Source: a virus. Taken from it: a DNA stretch of 64,000 nucleotides. Location: positions 62,001-126,000 of IMG/VR virus record IMGVR_UViG_3300029319_000003. One strand, given 5' to 3'. How positions within the stretch are numbered: position 1 is the first letter of the stretch; every line of letters begins with the position of its first letter. Made by a program: the position numbers and the translations under genes. A model generated the notes under the pieces. That model made no database searches. It was not told where the DNA came from and worked only from the letters and a program-made list of their open reading frames with translations. This document shows positions 1 to 7,929 of the stretch, in pieces.

Positions 1-88
1 TCTCTTCTTTAATTTTTTTAACGGATTCATCCGTGGCATTCCGCAGATATGCCAATATCTTCCAGTTGAGTTTATCCTCATTATTCAT
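1..88 (-). CDS. hypothetical protein, incomplete at window edge
   Basis: The first 29 codons of a minus-strand gene are visible. It starts at the ATG at 88-86 and runs off the left edge without a stop. The visible product begins MNNEDKLNWKILAYLRN and is lysine- and glutamate-rich towards the edge; I do not recognise it. A GGAGGG ribosome binding site lies eight bases before the start. That site sits in the loop of a small hairpin, described separately. It is the last gene of the accessory group that follows the two lipoprotein genes. The strong ribosome binding site and open frame support a real gene, but too little is visible for a function. Confidence 0.6.
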   Translation of the reverse strand, partial: MNNEDKLNWKILAYLRNATDESVKKIKEE

Positions 89-107
89 TGTAGTTTCCCT
101 CCTACAA
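88..107 (-). promoter_or_regulatory. hairpin presenting the ribosome binding site in its loop
   Basis: On the coding strand TTGTAG (107-102) pairs perfectly with CTACAA (93-88), leaving the 8-base loop GAGGGAAA that holds the ribosome binding site. The 3' arm ends on the A of the start codon. The same layout occurs before the holin-like gene at 27941. It may tune translation, but the stem is short and AU-rich. Confidence 0.35.
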
Positions 108-123
108 AACCTATTCTACAATT

Positions 124-354
124 TTACAGCGCCAGCCATCCTGCGATCCCGAGTATGGATATACCCCCTAATAATGCGGTAATCGCAGTGAACATAAATA
201 GTTTTTCTGACAGTGAAAGCCTCGGTTTAAAATCTTTTTTCAACATTTCGCGAACTAAAGCATCAAACTCTTCATCAGTACCTTCATGAATTGCACTGGC
301 AACTCTTTTCTCATCCATAATCTTTTGAAGTTCAATGATGTTGTTCTCTTCCAT
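124..354 (-). CDS. small C-terminal-anchor membrane protein
   Basis: This 76-residue protein has a charged N-terminal two thirds, rich in Glu and Lys and probably helical. It ends in one hydrophobic segment (about residues 53-76, FMFTAITALLGGISILGIAG), so it is probably a tail-anchored inner-membrane protein. The start is supported by a GGGAG site, part of which lies in the last codons of the upstream lipoprotein gene. The start codon follows that gene's stop by three bases, so the two are probably co-translated. No family is recognised. An (A)ACTATTTA motif like the candidate late promoter lies inside this gene near 195 and could serve the next gene, but may be chance. Confidence 0.65.
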   Translation of the reverse strand: MEENNIIELQKIMDEKRVASAIHEGTDEEFDALVREMLKKDFKPRLSLSEKLFMFTAITALLGGISILGIAGWLAL

Positions 355-357
355 GTT

Positions 358-1389
358 TTAGGCTCCCGTATCCCCTGTGTCTGCGGAGTCGTCGTCATCT
401 CCATCTTCGACGGGCTCATAATGATATGCAATCTCCACCAAGACATTGGCACCGGGAATTACCGTAAACTCCACGGAGTTGGTGGCTGGATCGAATACCC
501 AATCCCAGTTCAGCACGCCGTTGTGAAATACCCGAATTGTGTCTTCATGAGAGGGGATGTGTGTAAGATCCCAGTACTCATGAGGCTCAACGGAGTTTGA
601 CGCATCGGTTACACCGGGTGCCCAATCTTCGTCGCAAATGTCAACAATGACACCTCCAAAGTAATTTGTAGCCTCGATGTATCGGTCACCAATATTAATT
701 ATGCTTGGCGGGGAGGCACACACGGAGTCTGCCTGCTCTACGTTCACCACGCTGGCAACAAACGCAGACCCACCACGAAGAGCGCCAAACCAGTTGGTGA
801 AGTCTACCACATCGATCATGTAGTCATCGCTTTGCTCCTCTTCATCAGAAACAAAGACAACCAACAGCGCAGCGTCGGGACGCAACCAAGTGCTAGCATA
901 AGAGTTGTTTTGAATATACTCATATACTGCATCGAACCCTTCTTCACGATGACCAGTGCCCATTGCATTGTACATATCAATGGCGTCAGCAATATCATCG
1001 CCGGGTACCAGCGGGAACTGTGATTCGCCAAGAGCCGCAACGGGGTCGTTGCTCATCATGGCGAGCCGCCAGCCTGATTCTGGCAAGGCATTCATCATCG
1101 CCTCGATGCCCAACAACAAATCAGGCTCGTATTGATACATTGATCCAGATGTGTCGATTACCCATAAAATATCGACGCCATCTACACTTGCTGGCTGGAC
1201 AAAGTGATCCACCCAAATTTCACCATAATCAGTCTCGCCGGGGATCTCGACATATTCAGTCTCACCCGGTACTTCTACATAAACTGTTTCGGTTTCAGCA
1301 TACCTTGCTGTAATTGCATAATCAGAACAGCCTACGACACTCCCTGCAAGCAGGAGCATCGCGACTGCAAGCCTCGCGAATTTGCCCAT
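358..1389 (-). CDS. von Willebrand factor A domain lipoprotein
   Basis: This 343-residue protein has an N-terminal lipoprotein signal: a hydrophobic stretch at residues 8-20, then Cys21 in a SVVGC lipobox. A short acidic repeat follows (VEVPGETEYVEIPGET, about residues 38-53). A von Willebrand A domain then carries an intact metal-site motif DTSGS at residues 79-83. The C terminus is extremely acidic (DDDDSADTGDTGA), a style common in secreted proteins of Myxococcota-like bacteria. VWA domains bind proteins through a divalent metal. As a lipoprotein it should be anchored in the host envelope, not in the virion. A GGAGGAAG site six bases ahead fixes the start. The partner and purpose are unknown; host surface alteration or superinfection exclusion are guesses. 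Confidence 0.85.
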   Translation of the reverse strand: MGKFARLAVAMLLLAGSVVGCSDYAITARYAETETVYVEVPGETEYVEIPGETDYGEIWVDHFVQPASVDGVDILWVIDTSGSMYQYEPDLLLGIEAMMNALPESGWRLAMMSNDPVAALGESQFPLVPGDDIADAIDMYNAMGTGHREEGFDAVYEYIQNNSYASTWLRPDAALLVVFVSDEEEQSDDYMIDVVDFTNWFGALRGGSAFVASVVNVEQADSVCASPPSIINIGDRYIEATNYFGGVIVDICDEDWAPGVTDASNSVEPHEYWDLTHIPSHEDTIRVFHNGVLNWDWVFDPATNSVEFTVIPGANVLVEIAYHYEPVEDGDDDDSADTGDTGA

Positions 1390-1479
1390 TCCATAACTTC
1401 CTCCAGAGACATTGCCCTTGCCTCATTTGTAACTATGAGGAAAAAACACAAATCTCTTAGGAAGTATGAAATAAATATT

Positions 1480-2088
1480 TTATTCGGCTTCGTCTTTTGC
1501 GAGCAGTTCGTCCACCCAGCCTTCAACAAGTTCCTGACTCCACCCGTGGACTCCAGCATGAATGACCATTTCTCGGTCAATAGCAAGAATTGTCGGATAG
1601 CCTGATACTGGGTAACCATCTTCTGCCGAGTAGTCAACAACACTGGAATCGCCCTGCAAAACTGGAGATACGCTGGGGATTCCATAAATGACCGCCCAAT
1701 CTTGCACATCGTGCAGTTCAACTGAACCGCCGGCATGGTCTTGAAGTAAGACCGTAATCCACACCACGCCATCTTCGTTATACTTTGTGACGTGTGAGGC
1801 GACCTGTGATGCCGCCGCTTGGCACGGTCCACACCATACCACCGAAAAGTCTAAAATAATAATTTTTCCGTAGTAGTCGTCATACAAGGACACCATTTCA
1901 TCTGCCTGATCTTTAAAAGAAAAATCACAAGCATGATCTCCAATCTTGCCGCCGCAATCATCCCATGTTATAGGGTTCGGCTCTTCATCTACAACTTCGG
2001 TGTCAACCACCAACTCCGCACCATTTTTACATCCACTGGTACAACCTGCGGTCAACAATGCCATCATTAATATAAGAAAGTTTTTCAT
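1480..2088 (-). CDS. thioredoxin-fold (TlpA/ResA-like) lipoprotein
   Basis: The product has 202 residues. The signal peptide (MKNFLILMMALLTAGC) ends in a lipobox with Cys16. A second Cys20 and a CGGKIGDHAC segment (Cys45, Cys54) follow. The thioredoxin motif WCGPC lies at residues 85-89 with a typical preceding strand (IIILDFSVV), and a cis-Pro region GYPT lies near the C terminus. TlpA/ResA-family proteins reduce or exchange disulphides in the periplasm. I place the start at the ATG at 2088, because GGAGGG lies seven bases ahead; an in-frame TTG at 2103 overlaps that site. It follows a strong terminator and sits with the VWA lipoprotein gene, so the pair probably forms a separately expressed accessory unit. 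Substrate unknown. Confidence 0.87.
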   Translation of the reverse strand: MKNFLILMMALLTAGCTSGCKNGAELVVDTEVVDEEPNPITWDDCGGKIGDHACDFSFKDQADEMVSLYDDYYGKIIILDFSVVWCGPCQAAASQVASHVTKYNEDGVVWITVLLQDHAGGSVELHDVQDWAVIYGIPSVSPVLQGDSSVVDYSAEDGYPVSGYPTILAIDREMVIHAGVHGWSQELVEGWVDELLAKDEAE

Positions 2089-2126
2089 GTTCTTTCCCTC
2101 CAAAAGTAATTATCAGGCTATTAAAT

Positions 2127-2156
2127 AAAAAACCGGAGATGTAAAAACATCTCCGG
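2127..2156 (-). terminator. intrinsic terminator of the gp26-like unit
   Basis: A perfect 10-bp stem (CCGGAGATGT/ACATCTCCGG, 2133-2142 and 2147-2156) with a 4-base loop is followed on the coding strand by six T and an AT-rich stretch. It lies between the end of the tail genes (2190) and the thioredoxin-fold lipoprotein gene (2088), separating morphogenesis from the accessory group. The sequence just beyond, TTATTTAATAG, resembles the candidate late promoter and could restart transcription. Confidence 0.85.
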
Positions 2157-2189
2157 TCGAATCCAAGGTTGCCGTCGCTTATCTGGAAG

Positions 2190-2474
2190 TTATGGTTTGG
2201 GCAAACCGCTCGGCATACTTGGCTTACTTGGCTTCGATGGGGAGGACCGGTTTCCGCGACCCTTGTTCATTGCATCTTCTTCTGTCTTAAGTTGTTTTGT
2301 CAATCTCTCAACAAACCACCTTCTTAAACCGACTGGAAGACTGTATGCTTCTGTGAAACTCCACCCACCGTAATATTTCATATAGAAAAACTGTTCGTAA
2401 ACATTTTCTATGTACTTAGGACTTAGGCCAAAAAAAGTCCGTCGTAAACGGCACCTCCATCTCCACCTCCGCAT
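2190..2474 (-). CDS. frameshift extension of the gp26-like gene, or separate small tail assembly protein
   Basis: This open frame overlaps the end of the gp26-like gene and is offset by +1. Its conserved-looking part begins at residues that read SPKYIENVYEQFFYMKYYGG and continues through AYSLPVGLRRWFVERLTKQL, then a basic Ser/Pro/Lys tail. The only upstream start codon (ATG at 2474) would add an implausible Arg/Trp-rich leader. The next ATG, at MKYYGG, lacks a ribosome binding site and would cut the conserved segment. Entry by a +1 shift at the T7 run 2430-2436 therefore fits best and gives about 79 added residues. By place (after the tail tube) it resembles tail assembly chaperone extensions. 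An indel error in the T7 run is the main alternative. Confidence 0.6.
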   Translation of the reverse strand: MRRWRWRCRLRRTFFGLSPKYIENVYEQFFYMKYYGGWSFTEAYSLPVGLRRWFVERLTKQLKTEEDAMNKGRGNRSSPSKPSKPSMPSGLPKP

Positions 2475-3315
2475 CGCAGTGTACGCAAGCGAAGTTCTGC
2501 TTAAGATCTACGTTAGGCATGAGCGCTTGGTACAGCGTCCGCAGATAACGGGAGTCTGAAGCAGGAAGGTTATCGACGGCTTTGTTGATTGTGCTAGCAT
2601 CTGTGTGTCCCTCAACGGAGACAATCATTCGTCGCAACTGAATAGACAAAGTTGCTTCTGGCATCTTTGACTTCTTCCGCTGCTTAACTGAGTTTTGGAT
2701 TGCTTGCTCGTCTGCACCGGTCATGGCACGAACCTCAAGCGACCAACCAGACTTTGGAAGCGTAATGACATAATTATTTGTTGTGTCGTTAATGCTTACC
2801 CTCTCTAGAATGTCTGGATCCTCGCACACATCCAAATCCAAAGCCGCTTGGATTGGCGCGTCATTCAAGTCGAATGTATACTGCGACTTTTCACCACATG
2901 AAGGGCACTGGACCCCGGTTGTATAATCGGCACCGTAGGCATCGATTCTGGCAGCAACCAAAAGCGCGTTCTTATCGCCAACCAGCATGTCACCCGGTGT
3001 TACCCGACGGTCACAAATAATACTGGAAAGCATACGCTCAATCGCGATACCATTCTTAAGCAAAGAACGAGAAGTTAGAATATCTTCTTCCTTTGCTGTC
3101 ATATGGCGAATTTCCAAAGTGGTTTGTCCTGCGAGCGGATGCTCGGCAGGGTATAGCAAACCCCTTGATGGTAATTCCACATGTTCTGTTGGAGTTACAA
3201 ATGTAAGTCCACCACCACCATCTCCACCGCCACCGGGTGGCTTGCGAGCGGTAAGGGGTGGATCTGAATCGGGGCGTTGCGTACCGCCCATGCGATCCTG
3301 ATTTCTTCTACCCAT
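2416..3315 (-). CDS. T4 gp26-like baseplate hub / tail assembly protein
   Basis: This 299-residue protein resembles the T4_baseplate family (T4 gp26). A disordered Gly/Pro-rich N terminus (residues 1-38) precedes the family start LPSRGLLYPAEHPL and MTAKEEDILTSRSLL. Two Cys pairs, C137-P-S-C140 and C277-V-H-C280, look like a zinc site formed by distant halves, as in this family. In T4 gp26 helps assemble the baseplate hub. Here the gene directly follows the tube gene, where many tailed phages place their tail assembly chaperones, and it ends in an apparent +1 shift. The AGGTG site and ATG at 3315 are clear. No candidate-promoter motif is seen just ahead, so it is probably read through from the tube gene. 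Confidence 0.8.
   Translation of the reverse strand: MGRRNQDRMGGTQRPDSDPPLTARKPPGGGGDGGGGLTFVTPTEHVELPSRGLLYPAEHPLAGQTTLEIRHMTAKEEDILTSRSLLKNGIAIERMLSSIICDRRVTPGDMLVGDKNALLVAARIDAYGADYTTGVQCPSCGEKSQYTFDLNDAPIQAALDLDVCEDPDILERVSINDTTNNYVITLPKSGWSLEVRAMTGADEQAIQNSVKQRKKSKMPEATLSIQLRRMIVSVEGHTDASTINKAVDNLPASDSRYLRTLYQALMPNVDLKQNFACVHCDAEVEMEVPFTTDFFWPKS
2430..2436 (-). other. candidate +1 frameshift site (T7 run)
   Basis: The coding strand reads GAC TTT TTT TGG CCT AAG TCC TAA in the gp26-like frame. A Phe tRNA on the second TTT can slip forward one base and re-pair perfectly, giving GGC CTA AGT and entering the downstream frame. The TGG codon in the A site and the stop 12 bases on favour a pause. 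A second possible slip point is TCC TAA itself. Loss of one T by polymerase slippage would have the same result. Confidence 0.5.
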
Positions 3316-3393
3316 TAATCACCTCTTTTCTGTTGACAGGTATTTGTCTCTTTAACAATATATCACCATTGTATTGGTATGTTAAACTTTTTT

Positions 3394-3951
3394 TTAGGAT
3401 GAACTGCCCGGTGTGAAGAATGCATTGGTTCCCTGCGTACCGGGTCGGTTAGTCTCAAGGTAAGCCCAATCATAACGGAGTTCGATTTCCACGTCGGTCA
3501 TCTCATCACCATCGTAATCAAGTTCACCATACTTAACATCCTTAATCCATGCGTTCCAAAGCGTCCATGTTTCCACGGCTTCACCGTTTCCATCAATCTG
3601 TTGGATTTGAATTTGTCCAAGAGCGGTCGTAGCCTTTGCCTTAGACATGGTGTCCAGTGCGTCTGCGCTAAGAGCGGGAGAGTAGCCGGAACTGCGGATA
3701 ATTTGAGTTACAGTTGCGGCGGCATCGGGATCAACTGGGTCTGCCAGAGTCAAAGAAATTGTATTCCACTCAACTCTACCGGGATACCAGTAGGTGTGGT
3801 TAATATATTTATGTGATGTTTCAGATACCGTGTATGAAGGCTTTGCCACCTTCTTAAGTGTCCATGAAGGAATATGATCGTTAACCAAGATCCAGCGGTA
3901 CTGTCTCTTTGGATCTTTCATGCCTTCAGCAGCGTCAGACCAGAATGCCAT
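3394..3951 (-). CDS. tail tube protein (T4 gp19-like)
   Basis: This 185-residue protein matches the contractile-tail inner tube family. The N terminus has PSWTLKKVAKPSYTVSETSHKY followed by WNTISLTLADPVDPDAA, and the C-terminal half has WTLWNAWIKDVKYGELDYDG, the pattern of gp19/Hcp-type beta barrels. It is slightly longer than T4 gp19 (163 residues), with a disordered C terminus. It should polymerise into hexameric rings inside the sheath and conduct DNA. It lies directly after the sheath gene, the usual order. A variant of the candidate late promoter (CTACTTA) lies 39 bases ahead of the ATG, consistent with its own high expression. Confidence 0.92.
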   Translation of the reverse strand: MAFWSDAAEGMKDPKRQYRWILVNDHIPSWTLKKVAKPSYTVSETSHKYINHTYWYPGRVEWNTISLTLADPVDPDAAATVTQIIRSSGYSPALSADALDTMSKAKATTALGQIQIQQIDGNGEAVETWTLWNAWIKDVKYGELDYDGDEMTDVEIELRYDWAYLETNRPGTQGTNAFFTPGSSS

Positions 3952-3989
3952 TGTTTGTGTTCTCCCTTACAAGCGTTTCGCTATATCAT

Positions 3990-3996
3990 TAAGTAG
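3990..3996 (-). promoter_or_regulatory. candidate late promoter, variant, before tail tube gene
   Basis: The coding strand reads CACTACTTA, one base from the CACTATTTA seen before other late genes. It lies 39 bases before the ATG at 3951, in a 78-base gap after the sheath gene. Confidence 0.4.
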
Positions 3997-4029
3997 TGAG
4001 GCGCAATACTTTACGCCCCCATATTTTTA

Positions 4030-7000
4030 TTAATCGTCAAATGACGCTCCACTATCCGTAATCACGAAGTCAATCGCAATAAACTCAATTGCACGGGCAG
4101 GCTTCAGAAGAATCTTAGCGTACATAATGTTTCTATCAATCAACTCTGGTGTAGTAGTGGTTTCGTCAAGGATGACTCGGAACTCAGTAAGACCGAACCG
4201 AGACTGGACACTTGCCAAGAATGGCTTCACCCGAGAGGTGAATCGTGACCATGTAGTCTGGACGTTCTGGTCGAAGAGGACCGTTGCAGCCATACGAGAT
4301 ACCTGCTTCTTGATGAAAATCATCAAGCGACGTACATTGATGCGGTCGAGAGCAGACTGTGTGACCTGAAGGGTCTTCTGTCCGAACACTACAATGCCTT
4401 CTGCTGGGAACTGTGCGATGGGGTTAATATTTGCCTCATACAGCAGATCCCGTTCCTTAGAGTTCAAGCGGTGTCGCACGTTCAAGACGGGGATACCGGC
4501 AGCACCTTCTGTCAGACCACCACGGGTGAATCCAGCAGGGGCGAACCAAACTTCAGTCTTGCGCTGCGAACTTGACATAGTACCGAGAGCCACGATTGAA
4601 GGTGGAGCCCACAGAAGTGAGTTCTGATCTTGGTCGCGAATCTGGACCCAAGGGAAGTAAGCACAACCGTAACTTGAATTCAAGCCGCGATCTTGTAGGC
4701 TACTCACCGCCGAGGACACACTTGGCAAACGGTTGGCTTCGGAATCTGTGCCTTCTGTTGAAGGAACATAGTCATTCTGAAGGTCGATAATTGCAAGAGC
4801 ATCAGCGCGGTTCTCGCATGCATTAATCATGTGCTCCGTCAAGCCGGGGTTTGTGATACCGGGCATTGCCATCAAGTTGCACTCGACAACTTCAGGGTCT
4901 GCAACGGAATCCACAGCACGCTTGATTGAGTTGTAAGCATAGTGCGTAAGGCTGCTCTGACCGCTCAGTCCAGTATTGCGGAATGGCTCTTGCTCCATAA
5001 TGTCAAGTCCATCGCAACCACCCCAGACTGGCATTGTGAACCGGTCGAAGCCGGATGACAACACTTGGTTGTAAGTTCCACTCACAGCGGTTAATGAGTG
5101 TCCACCCGAGCGGTTTCCATTTGCCCATGAGGCATGTGTTGTGGAGCCGGCGACCAGTCGCACATCGTCAAGAGAGAAGAACTCTCCATACTCTGTTTGA
5201 TTTTCTGTAACTGTCCATGCGCCTGTTCCAACCTCATTGGTGGTTGACCAAGGACGCCCAAGGTCTTCGTAACTCACATCGTGGCGAGCAGAGCCTGTCT
5301 TGGAAGTCATAAGACCCCAATAAGCATCCTTTGGATTGGAAACATCGCCCTGACTGGAACTCACGCGCAACTGATACTTCGGGAAGTGAAGGTCGATATG
5401 TGCGCCGGGAATATTTCCAGCCCAAATGTCGCCCTGACGAGCCTTCCATGTGGCTGTGTCGGCAGAGGCGCTAATAAGCACGTCTGTCGCGGAACCTCTT
5501 GCCGTACCCGTAGCGATACCCCAGTAGTATGAGTATTCATCGCCATATGCGAACGGCTGGGTAACCTGACTGCTTGTGCCGACGGTGTGAATATCACCAG
5601 AGGCGGCAGCGACGGCAGCAGGGGTTGAAGTCAGTGAGGTTGGATCGCCAACTGTGGCGCTCTTCCAGCGAGCCTTTCCATAGTATCCGAAAGGAAGGAG
5701 AGATGGATCGGTAACACCGGTATCCACATCTTCGTTCATTTCCATACGGAAGAATCGAGACTGGTTGTTGAAGCGACCATAAGTCTTGAATCGACCCTCT
5801 GAGTAATCCCAAGTAGAGTACATATCGCCAACCTTGCGAGCAACATAGTTCTCGGAGTTGGGGTTGAGGTTACAACTTGAGAAACGCTCAACGATCCGTG
5901 GAGCATTGTCCTTGTCGTTGGCACGACGCACAACAATACTGAAGGAGCCGTAAGGTTCAAACTCATTTGTTGATGCCTTAATGTCTTCGATAGAAATCTT
6001 AAGGTTTTGCTGTTCCCACTCGCCACTGTAAAGTCCGTGGAACTTCATCAACTTAGTGACAGGATACTCACCGTCGGAATCAGGAACGAACAGCGAACCT
6101 GAGCCAAGGTGTTGCGAGACAACCCAACCACTCTGGGCTGGACGTGCGCTAACACGGTTGTCAGACTGATCTGCACCAGAGGATGCCATTTGCTTCAGTG
6201 GCACCAGAGCCGCCATTTGTGAACCGGCAGCAGTGGTAGCAGACAAACTATGTCCAAGATACTGATCAAAAGTCTCTCCGAGCCAGAATGTCTTTACTTG
6301 CGCCGAATTCGTAATTGTATCGTTGCACAGCGTTGGGTTCGTGTTGAGAACCTTTCGGGCATACTTCTTAGATGCCGGTGCCATGTTGAAAGAAATTGTA
6401 TCTTGCACAACATCGGACTTGTTACGAACACGCAACTTAAATTCATAATCTGAACCATCGGATTGAATCCACATTCCTGCTCCGTCGCGGGCAACACCAG
6501 CCAAGTCGTTTCCGACCAGTGTCAGAGCGCCCTCGTCAGCGTAAATAACTGCGGCAAGGTGGGCATCGCCCAAGTCTTGAGCAGAGCCAGATGCGGCAAC
6601 AGGACCAGTAGCAAGACCATCAGAGGAAAAGTCCACGACAGTCATGCTGTTAATATCTTCACTAATACTGCTCGCTACGCCAGCAGCGCCGGGAATGAAC
6701 TTGTTGGTAACCGTGACTACAGCGTCAGCAGCAGAGGCACCAAGCATGTAAGCCGAAGAGTCACTGGCGGCAGCAGAGCCACTTACGATTTGCTTTGCAA
6801 TGTGTGTTGCAAGCGCAGCGTTGGTGGCGGCAGAAGCGTCAGCCTCAAACCATACCCAAGTGTTGTCAGGGGTAGCAGCATTAACTGAGAAATCTTGATA
6901 TGAAGTGGAGATGGCAGCACCGCCGAAAGCAGGAGTGCCACGGGCTGTGAATCCCTTGAACTCCATCTTGAATGCCTTCGATCCTTTAATTTCTACCTTT

Positions 7001-7929
7001 CCGCTAGCGTCAAGTTGACCGGCTGTTGAACTGCTCTTCTGGTAAATAACAACATAACCCGAGGATGGGCTCATGGTGCCAATAGCGTCAGCCACATCGT
7101 GAGCAGCAGAGCCACCTGTTCCACCGGTGAGCGAGTTTCCAAGACCGTTTGTGGTGTGTACAAAAGTAGTACCGACGACAGCGCCAAAGTGACTAGCAGA
7201 TGCATTAATGTCGGTAACAATGTTAGCCGCGCTCCAAGCACCTGCTCGGAGGTTGATTGTGTCTTCACCGGCACTGCAAGAAAGAATCAAGTTTCCGTCG
7301 CCGCCGTATGTTCCACCGGCTTCATAGATTACACCCCAAGCGTTCATGGATGTTCCTTCGCGGAACTTGATAGTATCGGAAGAGCCGTCTGCCTTGTATG
7401 AAATTTCAGAGTCAACAGCACCATTTGCTGTGCCGTGATCTAACAGTCGGGCGTATGTGCCGCCCATCGTCAAAGATGCAGTTGCGTTTGTAACGCCGGC
7501 AAAATCAGCGACAAACAGACCATATGCAGCAGCGTTTGCATTTACATTGGTTCCAAGCGTACCAGAAACCTTCCAACCAGCACGGGTTGCAGAGGCACTA
7601 TAATCATCATGATCAGCGCCAAGCAGCCTCACATATGTAAGCGGTCCAGAGTTGCGGAGGTATGCTTGTGCAGCATATGCACCGTATGTTGGACCGAGGC
7701 GGTTGCCTTCTCGCCAAACATCGCCACCCTTTCCACCGGGAACGGGCATTCCGAATGTCTCAACGAATTCAGAAAATGAATCGACCTTCGTAGGGACTAA
7801 ACCGGGTCCGCGCTCTGCGCGACCGATAACCACCGGACCCATTTCTGCTGGGGCTTTCGGTAGTTGTGAGTTATCAATCTCATTCAGGAAAATTCCCGGT
7901 GATACAAACTTAAACTTTTTAACTGACAT
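4030..7929 (-). CDS. tail sheath protein, about twice the T4 length (T4 gp18-like)
   Basis: The 1299-residue product has recognisable sheath ends. The N terminus reads FVSPGIFLNEIDNSQLP and GPVVIGRAERGPGLVP, then WREGNRLGPTYGAYAAQAYL and a Pro-Leu-Thr-Tyr-Val-Arg strand near residue 95. The conserved C-terminal domain (about 1150-1299) has QVTQSALDRINVRRLMIFIK and ends AIEFIAIDFVITDSGASFDD. T4 gp18 has 659 residues. The extra length lies mainly between about 105 and 560 and about 740-960, and is rich in Ala, Gly, Ser and Thr with beta-type repeats, so it probably forms domains on the outside of the sheath. The sheath contracts to drive the tube through the host envelope. AAGGAG precedes the ATG. 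Confidence 0.93.
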   Translation of the reverse strand: MSVKKFKFVSPGIFLNEIDNSQLPKAPAEMGPVVIGRAERGPGLVPTKVDSFSEFVETFGMPVPGGKGGDVWREGNRLGPTYGAYAAQAYLRNSGPLTYVRLLGADHDDYSASATRAGWKVSGTLGTNVNANAAAYGLFVADFAGVTNATASLTMGGTYARLLDHGTANGAVDSEISYKADGSSDTIKFREGTSMNAWGVIYEAGGTYGGDGNLILSCSAGEDTINLRAGAWSAANIVTDINASASHFGAVVGTTFVHTTNGLGNSLTGGTGGSAAHDVADAIGTMSPSSGYVVIYQKSSSTAGQLDASGKVEIKGSKAFKMEFKGFTARGTPAFGGAAISTSYQDFSVNAATPDNTWVWFEADASAATNAALATHIAKQIVSGSAAASDSSAYMLGASAADAVVTVTNKFIPGAAGVASSISEDINSMTVVDFSSDGLATGPVAASGSAQDLGDAHLAAVIYADEGALTLVGNDLAGVARDGAGMWIQSDGSDYEFKLRVRNKSDVVQDTISFNMAPASKKYARKVLNTNPTLCNDTITNSAQVKTFWLGETFDQYLGHSLSATTAAGSQMAALVPLKQMASSGADQSDNRVSARPAQSGWVVSQHLGSGSLFVPDSDGEYPVTKLMKFHGLYSGEWEQQNLKISIEDIKASTNEFEPYGSFSIVVRRANDKDNAPRIVERFSSCNLNPNSENYVARKVGDMYSTWDYSEGRFKTYGRFNNQSRFFRMEMNEDVDTGVTDPSLLPFGYYGKARWKSATVGDPTSLTSTPAAVAAASGDIHTVGTSSQVTQPFAYGDEYSYYWGIATGTARGSATDVLISASADTATWKARQGDIWAGNIPGAHIDLHFPKYQLRVSSSQGDVSNPKDAYWGLMTSKTGSARHDVSYEDLGRPWSTTNEVGTGAWTVTENQTEYGEFFSLDDVRLVAGSTTHASWANGNRSGGHSLTAVSGTYNQVLSSGFDRFTMPVWGGCDGLDIMEQEPFRNTGLSGQSSLTHYAYNSIKRAVDSVADPEVVECNLMAMPGITNPGLTEHMINACENRADALAIIDLQNDYVPSTEGTDSEANRLPSVSSAVSSLQDRGLNSSYGCAYFPWVQIRDQDQNSLLWAPPSIVALGTMSSSQRKTEVWFAPAGFTRGGLTEGAAGIPVLNVRHRLNSKERDLLYEANINPIAQFPAEGIVVFGQKTLQVTQSALDRINVRRLMIFIKKQVSRMAATVLFDQNVQTTWSRFTSRVKPFLASVQSRFGLTEFRVILDETTTTPELIDRNIMYAKILLKPARAIEFIAIDFVITDSGASFDD

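Noticed and set aside
286-1605. Plus-strand frames opposite the lipoprotein genes
   Set aside because: They lack ribosome binding sites and family features and are antisense to clear genes with signal peptides and motifs.
2089-2103. TTG start five codons upstream of the thioredoxin-fold gene
   Set aside because: It overlaps the GGAGGG site that serves the ATG at 2088 and would disrupt the signal peptide start.
4000-4029. GGCG/CGCC hairpin after the sheath gene as terminator
   Set aside because: Only four base pairs with a 10-base loop and no following T run.
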